DNA from: Pithys albifrons albifrons
Taxonomy: Eukaryota; Chordata; Aves; Passeriformes; Thamnophilidae
DNA: 64,000 bases
Direction: 5' to 3'
Assembly: GCF_047495875.1 (NCBI RefSeq)
Contig: NC_092459.1
Coordinates: 36,179,634-36,243,633, forward strand
This document shows positions 40,701 to 52,789 of this stretch, one piece after another. Below the pieces are notes generated by a model. That model made no database searches. It was given only the letters and a program-made list of their open reading frames with translations, and was not told where the DNA came from. Position 1 is the stretch's first letter. Each line of letters begins with the position of its first letter. Both the position numbers and the translations under genes were made by a program.

Positions 40701-41401
40701 CAGAAGTAGGCATGACTTTTCTTCAACAAAGGCGGTAGCATTTGGTTTTAGTTAACTGGGTAAAGGGCAGTAAAAATCAGGCAAGTATTTATTTATTGGC
40801 CTGGAGAGCCTTTAGCAAGAGAGGAGGGTGAGATGGTGCAAGGTTTTTGGAAGAGAAGTAAGTGAACTCTGATTTCACTTTTGGACTAAGATAGCACAGA
40901 AAATCTTTGGTAGAAATTATAATTTATGAAAGAGATGTTCTCTATGTGTATGTGTGGAAAACAAAAAGGGTCTAAAAGCTCTAAAGCTTTCCAAGATGAT
41001 ACCTCTTCTATGACCTGTTGGCCATTACTTTTTGCCAGCTCAAGACAGTTGAGAGCATGAGAAAGCAACAACCCACTAGTGAGACTGTTGCTTTGCAGAA
41101 CAATGCTTTCAGTTCAGCAGTGGGGAATGCTGACTGCACCCTGGGTGTCACTGAAGTGTGCCCTCAGATCTCTTCAGCAGTAGAATCAAATAAATTTAAT
41201 GAAAGTGACAAGTATTAATGGAGCTTTACATAGTGTTGACGCAAGCCTACACTCAGTGGTGTTGCTACTGGATAATACTTCAGTACAGGCCACTATGTGG
41301 ACCTGCCAACTGTGACCTTTTTTGGCTCTTGGTTGTGCCCCCCAACTCAGTGAGAGGGTAACATGACAGGGGTGGGCAATGAGAGACCCATAACTTTGTA
41401 T
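37721..41401. other. Non-coding DNA, no gene seen
   Basis: Includes AT-rich, TAAT-containing blocks at about 38140-38300 and 38520-38620 that look like unique sequence and could be conserved non-coding elements. A short TATA/CATA simple repeat lies at about 38938-38972. No coding segment or transposon is recognised. Confidence 0.5.
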
Positions 41402-41645
41402 TCATAGAATTATAGAATCAGTTGGGTTAGAAGAGAACTCTAAGATCATCAAGTCCAATACTTAATCCAACCCCACTTTGATTACTAGACCATGGCACTC
41501 AGTGCCACGCCCAGTCTCACCTTAAAAACCTCCAGGGTTGGAGAATCCACCACCTCTCTGGGTAGGCCATTCCAATGCCTGACCACTCTCTCTGTAAAGA
41601 ACTTCTTGCTGATATCCAACCTAAACCTCCCCTATCAACTCTGGT
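41402..41645 (-). mobile_element. CR1 LINE, 3' fragment (reverse orientation)
   Basis: The plus strand opens with tcatagaattatagaatcag and continues gatcatcaagtccaatactt, then cctccagggttggagaatcc, then gtaggccattccaatgcctg and ttcttgctgatatccaacct. This is the complement of a CR1 3' end and adjoining body, so the element runs on the minus strand. About 245 bp are recognisable before the match fades. It seeds the start of a plus-strand frame (41575-41961) that is therefore not a gene. Confidence 0.92.
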
Positions 41646-44600
41646 GACCACAACTCACTTTCAGATGATGGCTGAACAAAAGCACATGAAGGTTGACCTG
41701 AGGATGCTGCAGAGGCTTGTAGCACATGTGGCGGAAAGCAAGAAAAAAACAATTAGGAAAAACAAGATGACCTTGCAGTGTTTAGCTGGGACTATCCAGC
41801 AGCAGTTAATGCTGAGGAATCTGGCACTTCTGTTTATATTTTTTCACCACAAGCAGGTGTCGGGAAGCCCAGGAGGGGAGGGGCCTGCAGATAAAAAAAA
41901 AAAAGAGGAACCACTTTTTTTTCTGATGTGTGTGATCTATTCAGGCGAATCTCTTTTATAGACAGATTCTTTTCCTGGAATCAGCACGGATGCCCAAGTG
42001 TCACTCTGGGGTCCTCTGATAAATACACAGCATACCTCAAATGTTTAAGTTACGTTCCCTGTTTGTAGCAAGAGGTTTTGATGGGAATTCTGGATGCATT
42101 AGGTCATTTTTAATAGAGACATTATTAAAACCGCCTGGCTTTTTCAAGTTTAGAGTAGTTTGGGTGAGGTTTTGTTATTTTCAAACTATAATGTTTACCA
42201 TCTGAAAAGTGAGACATAAAGGATTGATCCCCATTGACATCCATCTCATTTCCTCCCTTGGTCACCTTGCATTCAACTGTGCGTATGATTTTTACACTGA
42301 TGGGTTTTGTACAGAGGAATGCTCTTATCTGAGGATTTCCCTCCACCAGCTGCTGCTCCTGGTCCAGTGCACCACAGCCACCTCTCTCTCTCCCTTCTTC
42401 TGCAGCTCTTTGTTACTGAATGTCAGGGTCATCAGTATCAATGGCTGACATGATTAGTGTGGCTGACATTATACCACTGCTCTAAAGGAAACAGGCAGAG
42501 GGCAAAGACAAAAAAAACAACACCCAAACCAAAAGCTGCAGCCATCTTAGGCAGAAGGGACCAGGCTCAAAGAGATAATAGCAATCTCACTCCTTCCAGT
42601 TAAAGAGAAGGTCCTTGCATAGCAATAGACACATGCAGCATTTCAATGAGCTCCCATGCTTGGAAAATTGGTACTTCTGCCTGCCCCAACACATATCCTG
42701 GAGTGCTCCAGTTCTCAGAGGTTAAAGGCAAAGATCAGAGGAGGAAGGACAAAGTGGTTAAAAACAAACAAGTGAACTAACACAAACAAATAAAACAAAA
42801 AACAAGCCATCAAAAAAACCAACTCAGCATCAGACAGGAGATAAAGCCTGACCTGTGATTCAGCAGATTCAAATACTGAGAAGTACAGCAGCCTGTGCAC
42901 CATTGAAAGACAGCAGCAGTCCATTACACATATTGATTTGCAGCACTTTGTCAGCGCTAATGATGTTACCTCATTAAAAGAGATAAATGCCCTACTGTTT
43001 TACCAAAAGCTTCTGCTCCTTCCTTCTCCTTGCCTATCCTCCGGTAAGACCCTCAGCAGTAGCATAGCAAAAATGAATAAAAATCCACCACTGAACTTCC
43101 TGAGAGCCACTTGGTTGCTTTTTTGTTGTTTTTATGTTAATATTTTATGTCAATTTTACAGGGTTATTCTGTGTTTGAAACTACCAGGTACCTCTTCTCC
43201 TAACACTGAACTGGCACATCAAAGGAAAACAAAGTTCTATAAACCACCATTGCCCATTGGTTGTCAATAGACTTCTCAGAAAATAATTAATGTCTATCTC
43301 GAATAATTCATTCCCTGTTGGGAAGGCTGCAACTTCAATCGCAGCAGGTGAAGTAAGTGCTAGGTAAGAGGGTGACAAGGCCTTCTGTCCATTAACATCC
43401 TACTACGCATTGCTACACTCAACAGTTTTCTTCCAACAAACTCCTCACTACATGCAAAGGTAGCAGTTTACCATAATGAATGTTTTATGCATTATTCCTT
43501 TGTGTATAGGGTCTCCAAAGTACACATTATTAAAGTCTATTAAACTCTCCATTTAGCAGAATTACCAATATGCCTTTGGGGAAATTATTACAATGAAGCT
43601 GTACCAGTATTTAAATTCCAGTTGTTTAACAATTTTTCCTAATCACCAATCCAGGTATAAACATTAAACGGCAGTCAGACTTCTTCCAGCGTGGCATAAA
43701 CCTGTCTATGAGCTGCTTATGGAAACTCCTTTTAAAAAATGAGTATTTCAACTTGACATGTTTTTCATAATTAGCTGCAGACAACTACTGCTTTAAAATA
43801 ACTCTTTCCTGATCCTCTTCACCAAGCAGAGCTGTCCTTTGGTGCTGTAACACAGCTAAAACTGGCTACAGAACCCATTAACTATTTGCAGCCATATAAT
43901 TTCTATCAACATATCAGTATCTGCAACATATCAGCCTACTCAAGGAAAATTTGGCCAGTGAGGTCCCATTCTTTACAAATGGCTTTTCTATAAGAAAGGA
44001 CCTGTCCTAAGTGCAAAGAATGGTGCAGTTCAAAAGCTGCTTAAACTCAGTTGTATGCCCATGTCCCCTTTCTAGTCCAGATACTCAACTGAGTTAAATG
44101 TAAAGCAACAAAAAGCAGCTACTAACTGTTGTTTGAGCCCCTCAGACCCTTTCCACTTTTAATCTGGGCACTACAGTTACAACTAACTACTCTCTAAATA
44201 TGCTGGTTTTCGTGGCAATGAGTCAAACTTGGTTTCAAATTTGTAAATGCATGTCTGTACCTCTCCTGATAAGAACAAATATTTTTCCAATGGGAAGAGT
44301 CTCATGTTTCTCAGGGTAAGAGGAAATAAACTTCATTGTACTAGAAATCACAGGATTCAGCTTCCTGGGGTGGGGTAGAAGAGAACTAGGTCCCAACCTT
44401 TCAGGTTTCCTCCATGACCTTCAATAAATCACTGTGTTCCTGCCTCCATTTTTCACCAGTATGAAGTGTTCATGTTCTGTCTATAAGGAAGTCAGGCTCT
44501 CCAGCAAAGACAACCTAACCAGATGTGTCTTGTCCTTACTACTGCATTACACCACCAGTTTTACAGCTTCAACACCAGTTCAATTTTCAGTCACCTTCAA

Positions 44601-47600
44601 CAAACAAAACAATATTAAAGTACTGAAAAAATGCTAATAACAATCTCACAAAACCAGTAGGCACAGAAACAGAATACAAGTCATGGAGTTGCTCAAGAAG
44701 CCTTCACATCATATGAAGATGCAAAATTTAGGCCATCATAAAACTGCATATTTTGATATGCGAGAATTTAAAGTTTCCATCTAAGTACAGATAAAAGGAG
44801 GACTAAAGTTATCATTGGAAGCTGGCATGTATACTAAATGTTCCTCTGACAATATGAATCAAAATACTGACTGCTCCTTTTGGCTCAAGACAGGCCTGCA
44901 CAGTGCAGTTTGCATCTCTACCAAAGTCTTTTAGGGAACAATCCTTGGATAAAAAGCATAGCAAACAGGTGGGCGTATTTTAGCCATACACCAATTCCCT
45001 CTAAATCAATGGACAAAAGTGCTTCTTTTCTCCAGTTACAAACCTGACACCATCTCTGTTTTACAAACACAATCTCATTGACTTTGATCAAGTTACACAC
45101 ATACGAGAACAAATTTTGTCCTTGTGTGCAATGGGAGACCAAATCTCCCATAAGTAAGAAAGGAAACAATCTGTTCACCTTAAATGAAGTGGGATGAGGA
45201 ACATCCCTTTCACCTCTAAAAAGGAGACATATGTCTAACAGACAAAGGGAAAACACCACTAATTTCACTTCTTCAGTTTGCCTCTCCATTAGGAAAGATT
45301 CTTGTATGCTTTAAAAGGGTATGTTTTTCAGGTTTTTGAGGTTACTTTATGTGACTGTGAATCTGAAGTCCAAGAGTATCAGCTGTTGGGTTAGAGAAGT
45401 CTCCAGTGTATACTTCACTGTCCGTTAAAGAAGTACTCCTTCCATCCTGTTTGACAGGGGTGGTAGAGATCAAGAGTACAGCTCTATTGCCTGAATAGAG
45501 CTTTTTCCCTTTTTCCTACTACTTGTGTCTTTACCTCAACACCAGGTTCATGACCATGAAGAGGAGAGATGCTTTTGCTGAGTTGCACGAAAATCCAACT
45601 ACATCTTTGGTTTAGTTAGTTGTTGACTGGCTTCACCCCACTGAGCAGCTTACAATCAGCTTCATAAGCACCAGTGCTGGTGCAAAAAGGAATGGAGAAG
45701 TCCTGGCCAAGGACAATGTGGGGAAAGAAAGAGGACAAGCAGCGGTAATTGGGACTGGCCTAGGCTGCCACAATGCCTGTAGACCCTGATACCATAGGAA
45801 CATACAACACAATGTGCAGTGTGGCATTTAAAATGGGGGCATTGCAATACATGTGTCTAATGTTCCTATCTGGTTATGTTGTGTTGATCACCCCAGATGA
45901 CACTCCTCACAAAAGCACCTGGTATTCCACTCAATGTCACTTTTCCTCCAAGGTATTGGGTGTAGACCTTCATTTATCACTGTAGCACATGGACCAGCAG
46001 CCACCCCAACCAAGCTGACACTTTGTCTTTCCTGCCACCTACTGCATTTGGTGTCATAATATGTGTCACCAACTTATGTGTGTCTTAACTTCTGCTTGGA
46101 AAACCCAACCTTTAGTTCTTCTAGCAGTGTCACTGCATGCATATGGGAACTCTCTGCTGTCACCACTCCTCCAGCAATACTAACCAGCATTTTCTGATGA
46201 AGGCTAAATGCAGCACTTTGAGCTCTATTTAACTTACTGATGCTTCAGGGTTAAAATTAGCATTAAATACTAAAAATTCTCCAGAGTTTAGGGCATGAAC
46301 TCCTCTCCCCCTTTGCCCCATGGAGAATTAATCACAGAAGTTTTATTTTAAACAGTGAACAGGTCATAATGCCCCACAAACCTCTGTACCTTAATTTGGT
46401 GTTACTTCCAATGACAACACTCACAAGGGGCAAAACCCAGCAGAAAAATAACTTCCCATTGAGCGTGTGACTGTCAGTCCGTGGGCAGGGCTGAAACTCT
46501 TGCTGCACTTGAGCGCATAACCAAATGAGTGTCATTCCAGAACAGACCTGCCAGATGCAAGAGTCTGTTTTAGACCGTGGTTTACCCTTGTCCTTTTAAC
46601 CTTTTGCTCTCAAAACACACAGCTGAGCGGGTCTGGCTGTGCCATGCATACCCTTGGCAGTGCAGTGCTACCCAGATGTCCTCCCCAGGAGGAGCCCATG
46701 TGGTCCCCCTGCCTACATCATCACTGGCTGCAGAAGAGGTTTCACTGATGCTCGTGCCCAAGCGGTGCATCCAAGAAAGAGAATTCTTTAACCATAACCA
46801 TCTGGGTTCTGCCATCCACCTGGACACCATTAACCACAGTGAACAGCATCAAGAAAGAAAGCAATAAGTCTGGGCTGGTCCAGACTAGTCCAAGCCCACC
46901 ACAGCAGCTTCAAAGCCATTCATGGTACTACATGGAAGCCAATAAGCAATCAACACAGAATCAATTAGACAGATATCACATGTTAATTATTTATGCCCTC
47001 CTCCCAGAATGCATGACAAGTTTATTTTTCAGTATTTTATTATTAATTTTGAGAAAGTATTCAAACAGAAAACAGCAAGCTGAATTTTCCAAAAGAAATC
47101 TCATTATTTGCTAGTATGAAGCTACCTTGAGGATGCTGGTATATTTTTCCATATATGGCATTCCTGTTTACCTAATCAACAGCTTGGGGCTCTATGACAG
47201 CAGCTATCTTTGATAAAAGGAGTATTCTGATGAAGGAGAAACACATCCAACATTTGCATGATCCAGTAAGCCATCAAATGTATTTGTTTACGCTGAGACC
47301 ACAGTAATCAAGAGATATTAAATGTGGAATGGAGCATCAGTTAAATGCATTTTAAATCTGATTTTTCACTGGTTGCAGTAAGGAAATTGTTGACTAGTGA
47401 GCTCTTTAGGGTCTTTACAGGCTGCAGTTAGAGAAGTGGATACAGAAGATAAATCACTCCAATTCTGAAAAAGCAAGTCTTACTTTTGCAAGTAATAGAG
47501 GGCCTTTCATCTTACCACTTAGAATTTGATCAAGTGAAAAAAAACATTAATATAACTCCACTCACTCACAGATAAACTCCTCTGAAAAATGAGGACATCT

Positions 47601-50600
47601 CCTTTCCTTAAACAAATCTGACAAGTCTACAACTAAAAATACTTGTGTAACAAACAGAGTTCAGTATGAACACAGGAAAACAACTGACATGAGTAACTGG
47701 AGTGTCTAATCGCAGCTAGTTAGCCACCAAAATGCCTCAAAAGCTGTGATACATCCACTTAAAAGCCAAATATGGCCCACAAATAGATATTAAACATGGA
47801 TGAATTTATCAAGAAGAAATAGTATGGTTCCAGTAATTGTACAAAGACGGCAAACGGGTTAAAAAAAAGATATTTCTACAGCATGTGATCAGAAGAGGCT
47901 TTTGCCAACACCAATTTAATTTATTATGAAATAAAGGCAAAAAAACTAAAGGATCACATTAGCAGATAGTAATGTTACATGGCCTCTCAGTGAAAAGTCA
48001 ATGGAGCCTTAAAGCAACTATTTTTTAACACAAACTTGAAAAACCTGCTATTGCAAAGGCAATGTCAAAGGGTGCTCGGACATCCTTGCTAGAAACTCTC
48101 AGATGATTTTCAAGGTTCCCTAAGGATGCTCCAAGGGAATTCAAGAGGCCAGTTTTGTACATAATGTGCTGTCTGGATTGATGTCTCGCTAAACCGACAG
48201 GCAAAGTTTAAGCTCCAAAAGAACTTTAGCCTCTGCTGTGCTTGACCAAATGGAAGGGAAAGAGAGGTAAGCCTGTTTGGTCTATGACCAGTGGAGACTT
48301 TCTAGCAGAAATGGCAGTCAGATGATAAGAAGGTAATAGCTGCTTCCAGAGTTTACTTTGCTTTGAGTGGAGCGGAGCGGCTGGGAGATGTTCAGAACAG
48401 ATTCTACAAACAAGCTGGTAAGAGAAGATGGTATCCAGAAGGCTTGACAGGAGGAAAATGGAAGCAGTTAATGGGATTTGGCCACATCCAGAACACAGCT
48501 AGGTTTCAAATCCACAAATAGTCCTGTGTTTCACTCCTCCACCAATTCATTGCTAGATGAGAAAATTTACATAGATTCAAAGTTCCACAGAAATTTAATC
48601 TGACTAGAATAAAGCTCGCCTCTCTCCTGGGGTGCCCTCTAGGTGAATACATGAGGAAGAGGAAATTGCCACCACACCACTAGAACTTCTGTGATTTTCT
48701 GCTAGGGGGAAGGTGTCAAGCTAGAGATTTATTTTGAGGTTATTTCCTAAGTCTCATAAATGAACGCTTGCCCCATTCATTTCAGATACCACCGCAGAGC
48801 ACTATAAAGTTTGCCTAAGTTTTCTGAGGGAGAGAATCACTATCCGATCCTGTCAAGAGGATAATCTGAGGTCAAATATAAAAACCTCTCTCTCAGAGCA
48901 CCTCTCCTTGGCACAACATAAGGAGGCTGAGCAACCTCACAAGGAGGTTCTCAGTGCCTCCCTCACCAAACTTTGGTGGGTGCCTCCTGCTCATACTCCA
49001 ACGTGGATGGAGGGAGTTAGTTGCTTAAAACAGTAATAAAAGAAAAATTGCTATAGATGACATCCTCTACCTGTGCAAACTGATGTCAAGCATCGGACAT
49101 GATACAACACGTGTGAATTCTACATTCATCCTTCCTCAGATCCCAAAGGAGGCAGCGCCACAGTATGTGAGAGGAGGGAAGATGCCAGCAACAGAGAAAT
49201 TTCTAGTCTAATCATGACATAGACAGAAGAATGGAAATGATAGGAGAAGTGAGATAAAAGAATTAGGGGCCGATAGCATCTGACAGACAACACACTTTTA
49301 GAAGGAGAGGAAGTTGAGCGGCTGTGAAAGAGGGGGAAGGAAGAATAAGGCTGATTTTCCTGATAGACAGGTCATGAACAGTTCCTGAAACCTGCCTAGT
49401 TGGGCTGGTTGTCTGACGTAAAGATGCAAACAGCAACACGTGGCATCTCTGAAACGGAAAAAGAAGATGTTGGGGAGTGGGGCACTCTGCAGGGGAATTA
49501 AAAATCTCTGTGCCATAAATAGAGATGAAGCTATTGAGCTTTCAACCAGTAACGAATGTGAAGGGTTAAAAAAGGAGTTGTGCAGAATTGTCCACTCAGA
49601 CAAAAATCTTAAAAACTGGCTCTTGAAAAAATGTCTTTTCTTTTGAAAATCCCACACCCACTGCTAAGAGATTAGCTTAACAAAGTGAGAATTTAAATGG
49701 AATTGCAGCTCTGAGTAACAACAGGAAATGTTGCTCACAGCAACAGAAAATGTGGGATAATTAAGTATTTTGGGGAAGAGGGGAGAGAAAGTTACAGTAA
49801 CTACGCAAATAGACTAAATAACCATGCTGTCCTTTTCCAGGACCTTTTTGAGGATCTCGGAGCAATCTCCAGCCATTCCCCGTTAAAAGTTGCTGTGCTA
49901 CAGCCACAGCTTATCGCACCATCTATGTCCCAAACCTGGCTATTCTCATCTTTATACTTTTACCCCTCTTCTGCTGATCCTCACATCAGACATCAGCTGA
50001 GGGGCAGGGACCCCACGGGGTGTTTGTGCAGTACAGGATGCAAGCTGGGTTTTGGGGTGTTGCCAAGTGCTCCTTCACAAAAGTAAGGAGGCGGCCTGAT
50101 CAAGAGACAGGGAAGACAAAAGGTTCCCACCAAGTGAGAAAACTCGTAAGAGCAAGAAATGAAAGCCCTCCTCACAGTGAACGTGCTGGGCTCATCGGCA
50201 CAGCCTGGTAGGGCAAGTGGCCTGGGAAAGCCATCGTTCAGATGAAAACTGTGAAAAAGAAGCAGGAGGAGTAAAAGGGAAAGACAAGGTCAAATTAGGG
50301 GGAGGCAGGCTCCAGACAAACCCTTGCCCCTCATAGGGGAAATCACCTCAACAGGCACTGCTGTGGAATCTTCAAAAGGTGCTACTCAGCAGGGGAAAGG
50401 GTCATGTTAAAATAACAAACCCATGTTTACATGCTCCCCCAAGTTACATAACTGTAGTTGAGCATTTTAGGAAATGCTTTGCATTGGACTTTTTTTATTG
50501 CATGTTTCCCACCATTTCCAGTTCAGTTTCTGCTCCTACTCTTGATTTTTAACCATCACTGAACAAAACACGAACATTCAGATATTGCCTTGCTAAGAAA

Positions 50601-51029
50601 ACTGGAATAACTGGGAGTTACATTAACAATACTTAAATACAATCTATTTAAAGGTTTGAACGCATCTTGTTAGAACACTGAATAAATTAACCCAACCTAA
50701 TTCTCTGGGATGTAACAAGATCTGAAAAGCTCCAAGTTTCATGTTCTCTCTTACCACCCACTTAAAAAACCCAAACCCAACATGCTGGGGTTAGATCAGG
50801 TTGCAAATGAAAACAAAACTCACATTTAACTGAATAAATGCAATTTACTCCCTGATGCAATGAAGATGATGCCATAGCCAGCTCAAAATAAAAACAAGAA
50901 GAGGTATCTCTCCCACCCCATTTCATGCACATCCCCCCTCATTTTCACTGTTAATGATGTCCCAGCCCAGCCTGCCCACTCAGGAGCCTTCATCACTCCT
51001 TCCATCCCTCCCCACCATCTGAAACCACC
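41646..51029. other. Non-coding DNA, no gene seen
   Basis: Unique sequence with A-rich tracts near 42515-42540 and 42755-42815. The minus-strand frame at 44918-45289 (123 codons) and other frames show no family resemblance. A TAAT-rich block at about 46960-47060 could be a conserved non-coding element. No transposon beyond the flanking CR1 is recognised with confidence. Confidence 0.5.
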
Positions 51030-51739
51030 ACTGGATGGAGCGAAGCACGCCTTGCTACTGCTCGGCTCCCAGTCCCCACCGCCCCACTTGCACTGGCGGT
51101 CAGACAAAGCAAACTCCGGTTGCATCACGGAGCAAACTCATTTTCCAGCAACCTCCCAGCCCGGAGTTTACCGCTACTGTAATCCGGTGCTGTCAACAAC
51201 GCCGCCTTTGTTGCGTGCCCGCGTGCGCCGCTTGCTTGTTGGTTGGGCTGTTGTTTTTTTATTTTTATTATTATCATTTATTTTTAGGAGAATTTTTGTT
51301 TTAAATGAGTAATCTGTTTTCAAGTGATTTCTCCTCTGTGCTGGCTCCACCCTGTACTGTAAACGAGACATTACCTTATACAAGAATGAATCTGCTGCAT
51401 TCCTCTGTCTAGCTGCCTCACAGCACATTTCCTACGCTCGCAGCAGCCCCGGCAGCGCACGCTCTCCCACCCCTTCCCCCCCACCTTTTTCTCTCTTTTC
51501 TTTCCTTTTTTTTTTTCTCCTTTTCACTGCCTCACTGTGTTTTTGTGTAAATGATCTCACATGACTCAACAAATCCATCTGCCTGGAGCAGGCCAAGTTT
51601 GGAGCCTTCCCAGGAGGGAGGAGAAGAATTGCTTTGTGGAAAGGACCTGGAGCTTTGCCCTTTCTCTGGCTCAAATTACCCGCCTGTCAGGCCTGACGGA
51701 TTTGGCTAAAAATAAAAGGAAGCGGGCCGTGAAAAGGAG
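51030..51739 (+). promoter_or_regulatory. CpG-enriched promoter-like region upstream of a candidate first exon
   Basis: CpG dinucleotides cluster here (around 51050-51080, 51176-51236 and 51430-51465) more than anywhere else in the window apart from about 52235-52275. A pyrimidine tract spans about 51466-51530. A perfect AP-1 consensus TGACTCA lies at 51562-51568 and a perfect MEF2 consensus CTAAAAATAA at 51706-51715, only 24 bp before the ATG at 51740. The MEF2 site overlaps an AT-rich TATA-like stretch. If the region acts as a promoter, the transcription start could lie anywhere in this block, and the MEF2 site may be in the 5' UTR. This is inference from composition and motif matches. Confidence 0.42.
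51706..51715 (+). promoter_or_regulatory. Perfect MEF2 consensus site
   Basis: CTAAAAATAA matches the MEF2 binding consensus exactly. MEF2 factors drive muscle, neural and endothelial promoters. Its position just upstream of the candidate start codon is suggestive but unproven, and a ten-base AT-rich match arises often by chance. Confidence 0.4.
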
Positions 51740-51823
51740 ATGAATGAGCTCAGCAGTTCCTTAGATAACATGGGTCTGGTGTTGCCCAAAGATCCCAGAG
51801 CAGGAACTTCGGATGCTGGACAT
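51740..51823 (+). CDS. Candidate N-terminal coding exon, unidentified gene
   Basis: An ATG with a purine at -3 and an in-frame TAA 27 bases upstream (51713-51715) opens a 28-codon frame beginning MNELSSSLDNMGLVLPKDPR. It ends exactly at a strong donor, gtaagtg (51824). The exon ends in phase 0. Without splicing the frame would stop after eight more codons, so the donor is needed for a longer product. The Ser/Leu/Asp-rich start is typical of disordered N-termini of regulatory proteins, but I recognise no family. It sits just after a CpG-enriched segment with a MEF2 site. An alternative first exon of a large gene, or an untranslated exon, is also possible. Confidence 0.45.
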
Positions 51824-52532
51824 GTAAGTGCAGTGCTGCAGTCTCAGTGAACTTGGCTGTTCGAGAACCACAAAAAAAATAAAAGAATAAAAAAAGGCAA
51901 AACCAACCATATGCTGTTGGAAATAAATGAATTAAAGACACTCAGAATGGGAAAACTGCCTACTGTAGGATTTGGGCTTGTAAATGGGGAGATTTACAAG
52001 GTTCCCAGTGGGGAAAGGGAGTGTGGGGGTGTGGCAGGGGGCTGTACGTGATGTAAACCTCCCGCCCTGACCGGGGAGCCTCAGCATCCTTCCTGCAAAT
52101 GTCTGCCCAGTGCCTGCAGCGGGTATTAAGCACTTATTTTGGCAATGTAATGACACACTGCAACAATCTGTAATGCGAGGCAGTCAGCAAAGCCCTGGCT
52201 CGAAAAGCTCTTTCTCCTAACCATTAACCATATGTTTGGCTCCGCCGCCGCCCAAGTGAGCGGGTGTTCCAGCGCACCATCTGGTTTCTATCCACACAAG
52301 CAATTGCAAAGCACAGAGTATTTCCCTCTGGAGCTGTGTCTTCCTCCCGGGCCCCTGCTCCCTGCCTGGCCTCCCACTCCTCCGCTCCCCGTCTTCCTCT
52401 TTCGCCCCCCTTTCCAGCAGCAACTTCGCCTCCCTATCCCAGTGATGCTCAAAGTGGTGGAGACTGCAGCTGCCCCACCAAAGGTGTGGCGGAATAGCAC
52501 GGATGCTGCGTTGTGCTGTCCTCTGTGAGCTT

Positions 52533-52563
<31 letters not shown>

Positions 52564-52681
52564 GATTGCATCCCGCATCACTGATACTTGGGGTATCACA
52601 TTAAAAAATAAGTGTGTTCTTGACTAGTCCAGGAGCTGCTGCAGTGCCCATCGCATCTCGCTCACGCACACATGCGCACAG
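51824..52681 (+). other. Candidate first intron
   Basis: This is the 858-bp interval between the two exon-like segments. It starts gtaagtg and ends gcgcacag. The polypyrimidine tract before the acceptor is weak because purines interrupt it. The interval contains a GC-richer stretch at about 52230-52500 with CpGs near 52240-52280, and a (CA)n repeat near its end. A GC-rich pair of overlapping frames at 52217-52558 looks like chance. Confidence 0.38.
52533..52559. repeat. (CA)n dinucleotide microsatellite
   Basis: About 13 uninterrupted AC units end about 120 bp before the candidate exon at 52682. It is directly visible and likely length-polymorphic. Confidence 0.96.
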
Positions 52682-52789
52682 GGTCTGTTCAATTCGGATT
52701 ACATCAACTCCATGCAGACACTGCAGAAGGACTTCAAGAATGTACCTAACAACAGGAGGACAATTAGCAGTGTTATCTCTTGCTCCCAG
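52682..52789 (+). CDS. Candidate second coding exon, unidentified gene
   Basis: Between a cacag acceptor and a cag|gtaggg donor (52790) lies a 108-bp segment, 36 codons, open in phase 0-0 and so compatible with the exon ending at 51823. It starts GLFNSDYINSMQTLQKDFKN and ends NNRRTISSVISCSQ. Third positions are rich in C and G, unlike the surrounding AT-leaning DNA, which supports coding use. An internal ATG (Met 11) could also serve as a start from a separate promoter. RRTIS gives a basic phosphosite-like motif. I do not recognise the protein. No further exon is visible in the remaining 11 kb, so the next intron would be long. Confidence 0.45.

Noticed and set aside
41575..41961. 128-codon frame, plus strand
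   Set aside because: It begins inside the reverse-oriented CR1 copy and continues into unrelated sequence without any domain.
52217..52558. Overlapping GC-rich frames of 98-113 codons on both strands
   Set aside because: They arise from a GC-rich patch plus the (CA)n repeat. The minus-strand frame starts with a repeat-encoded Val-Cys run.
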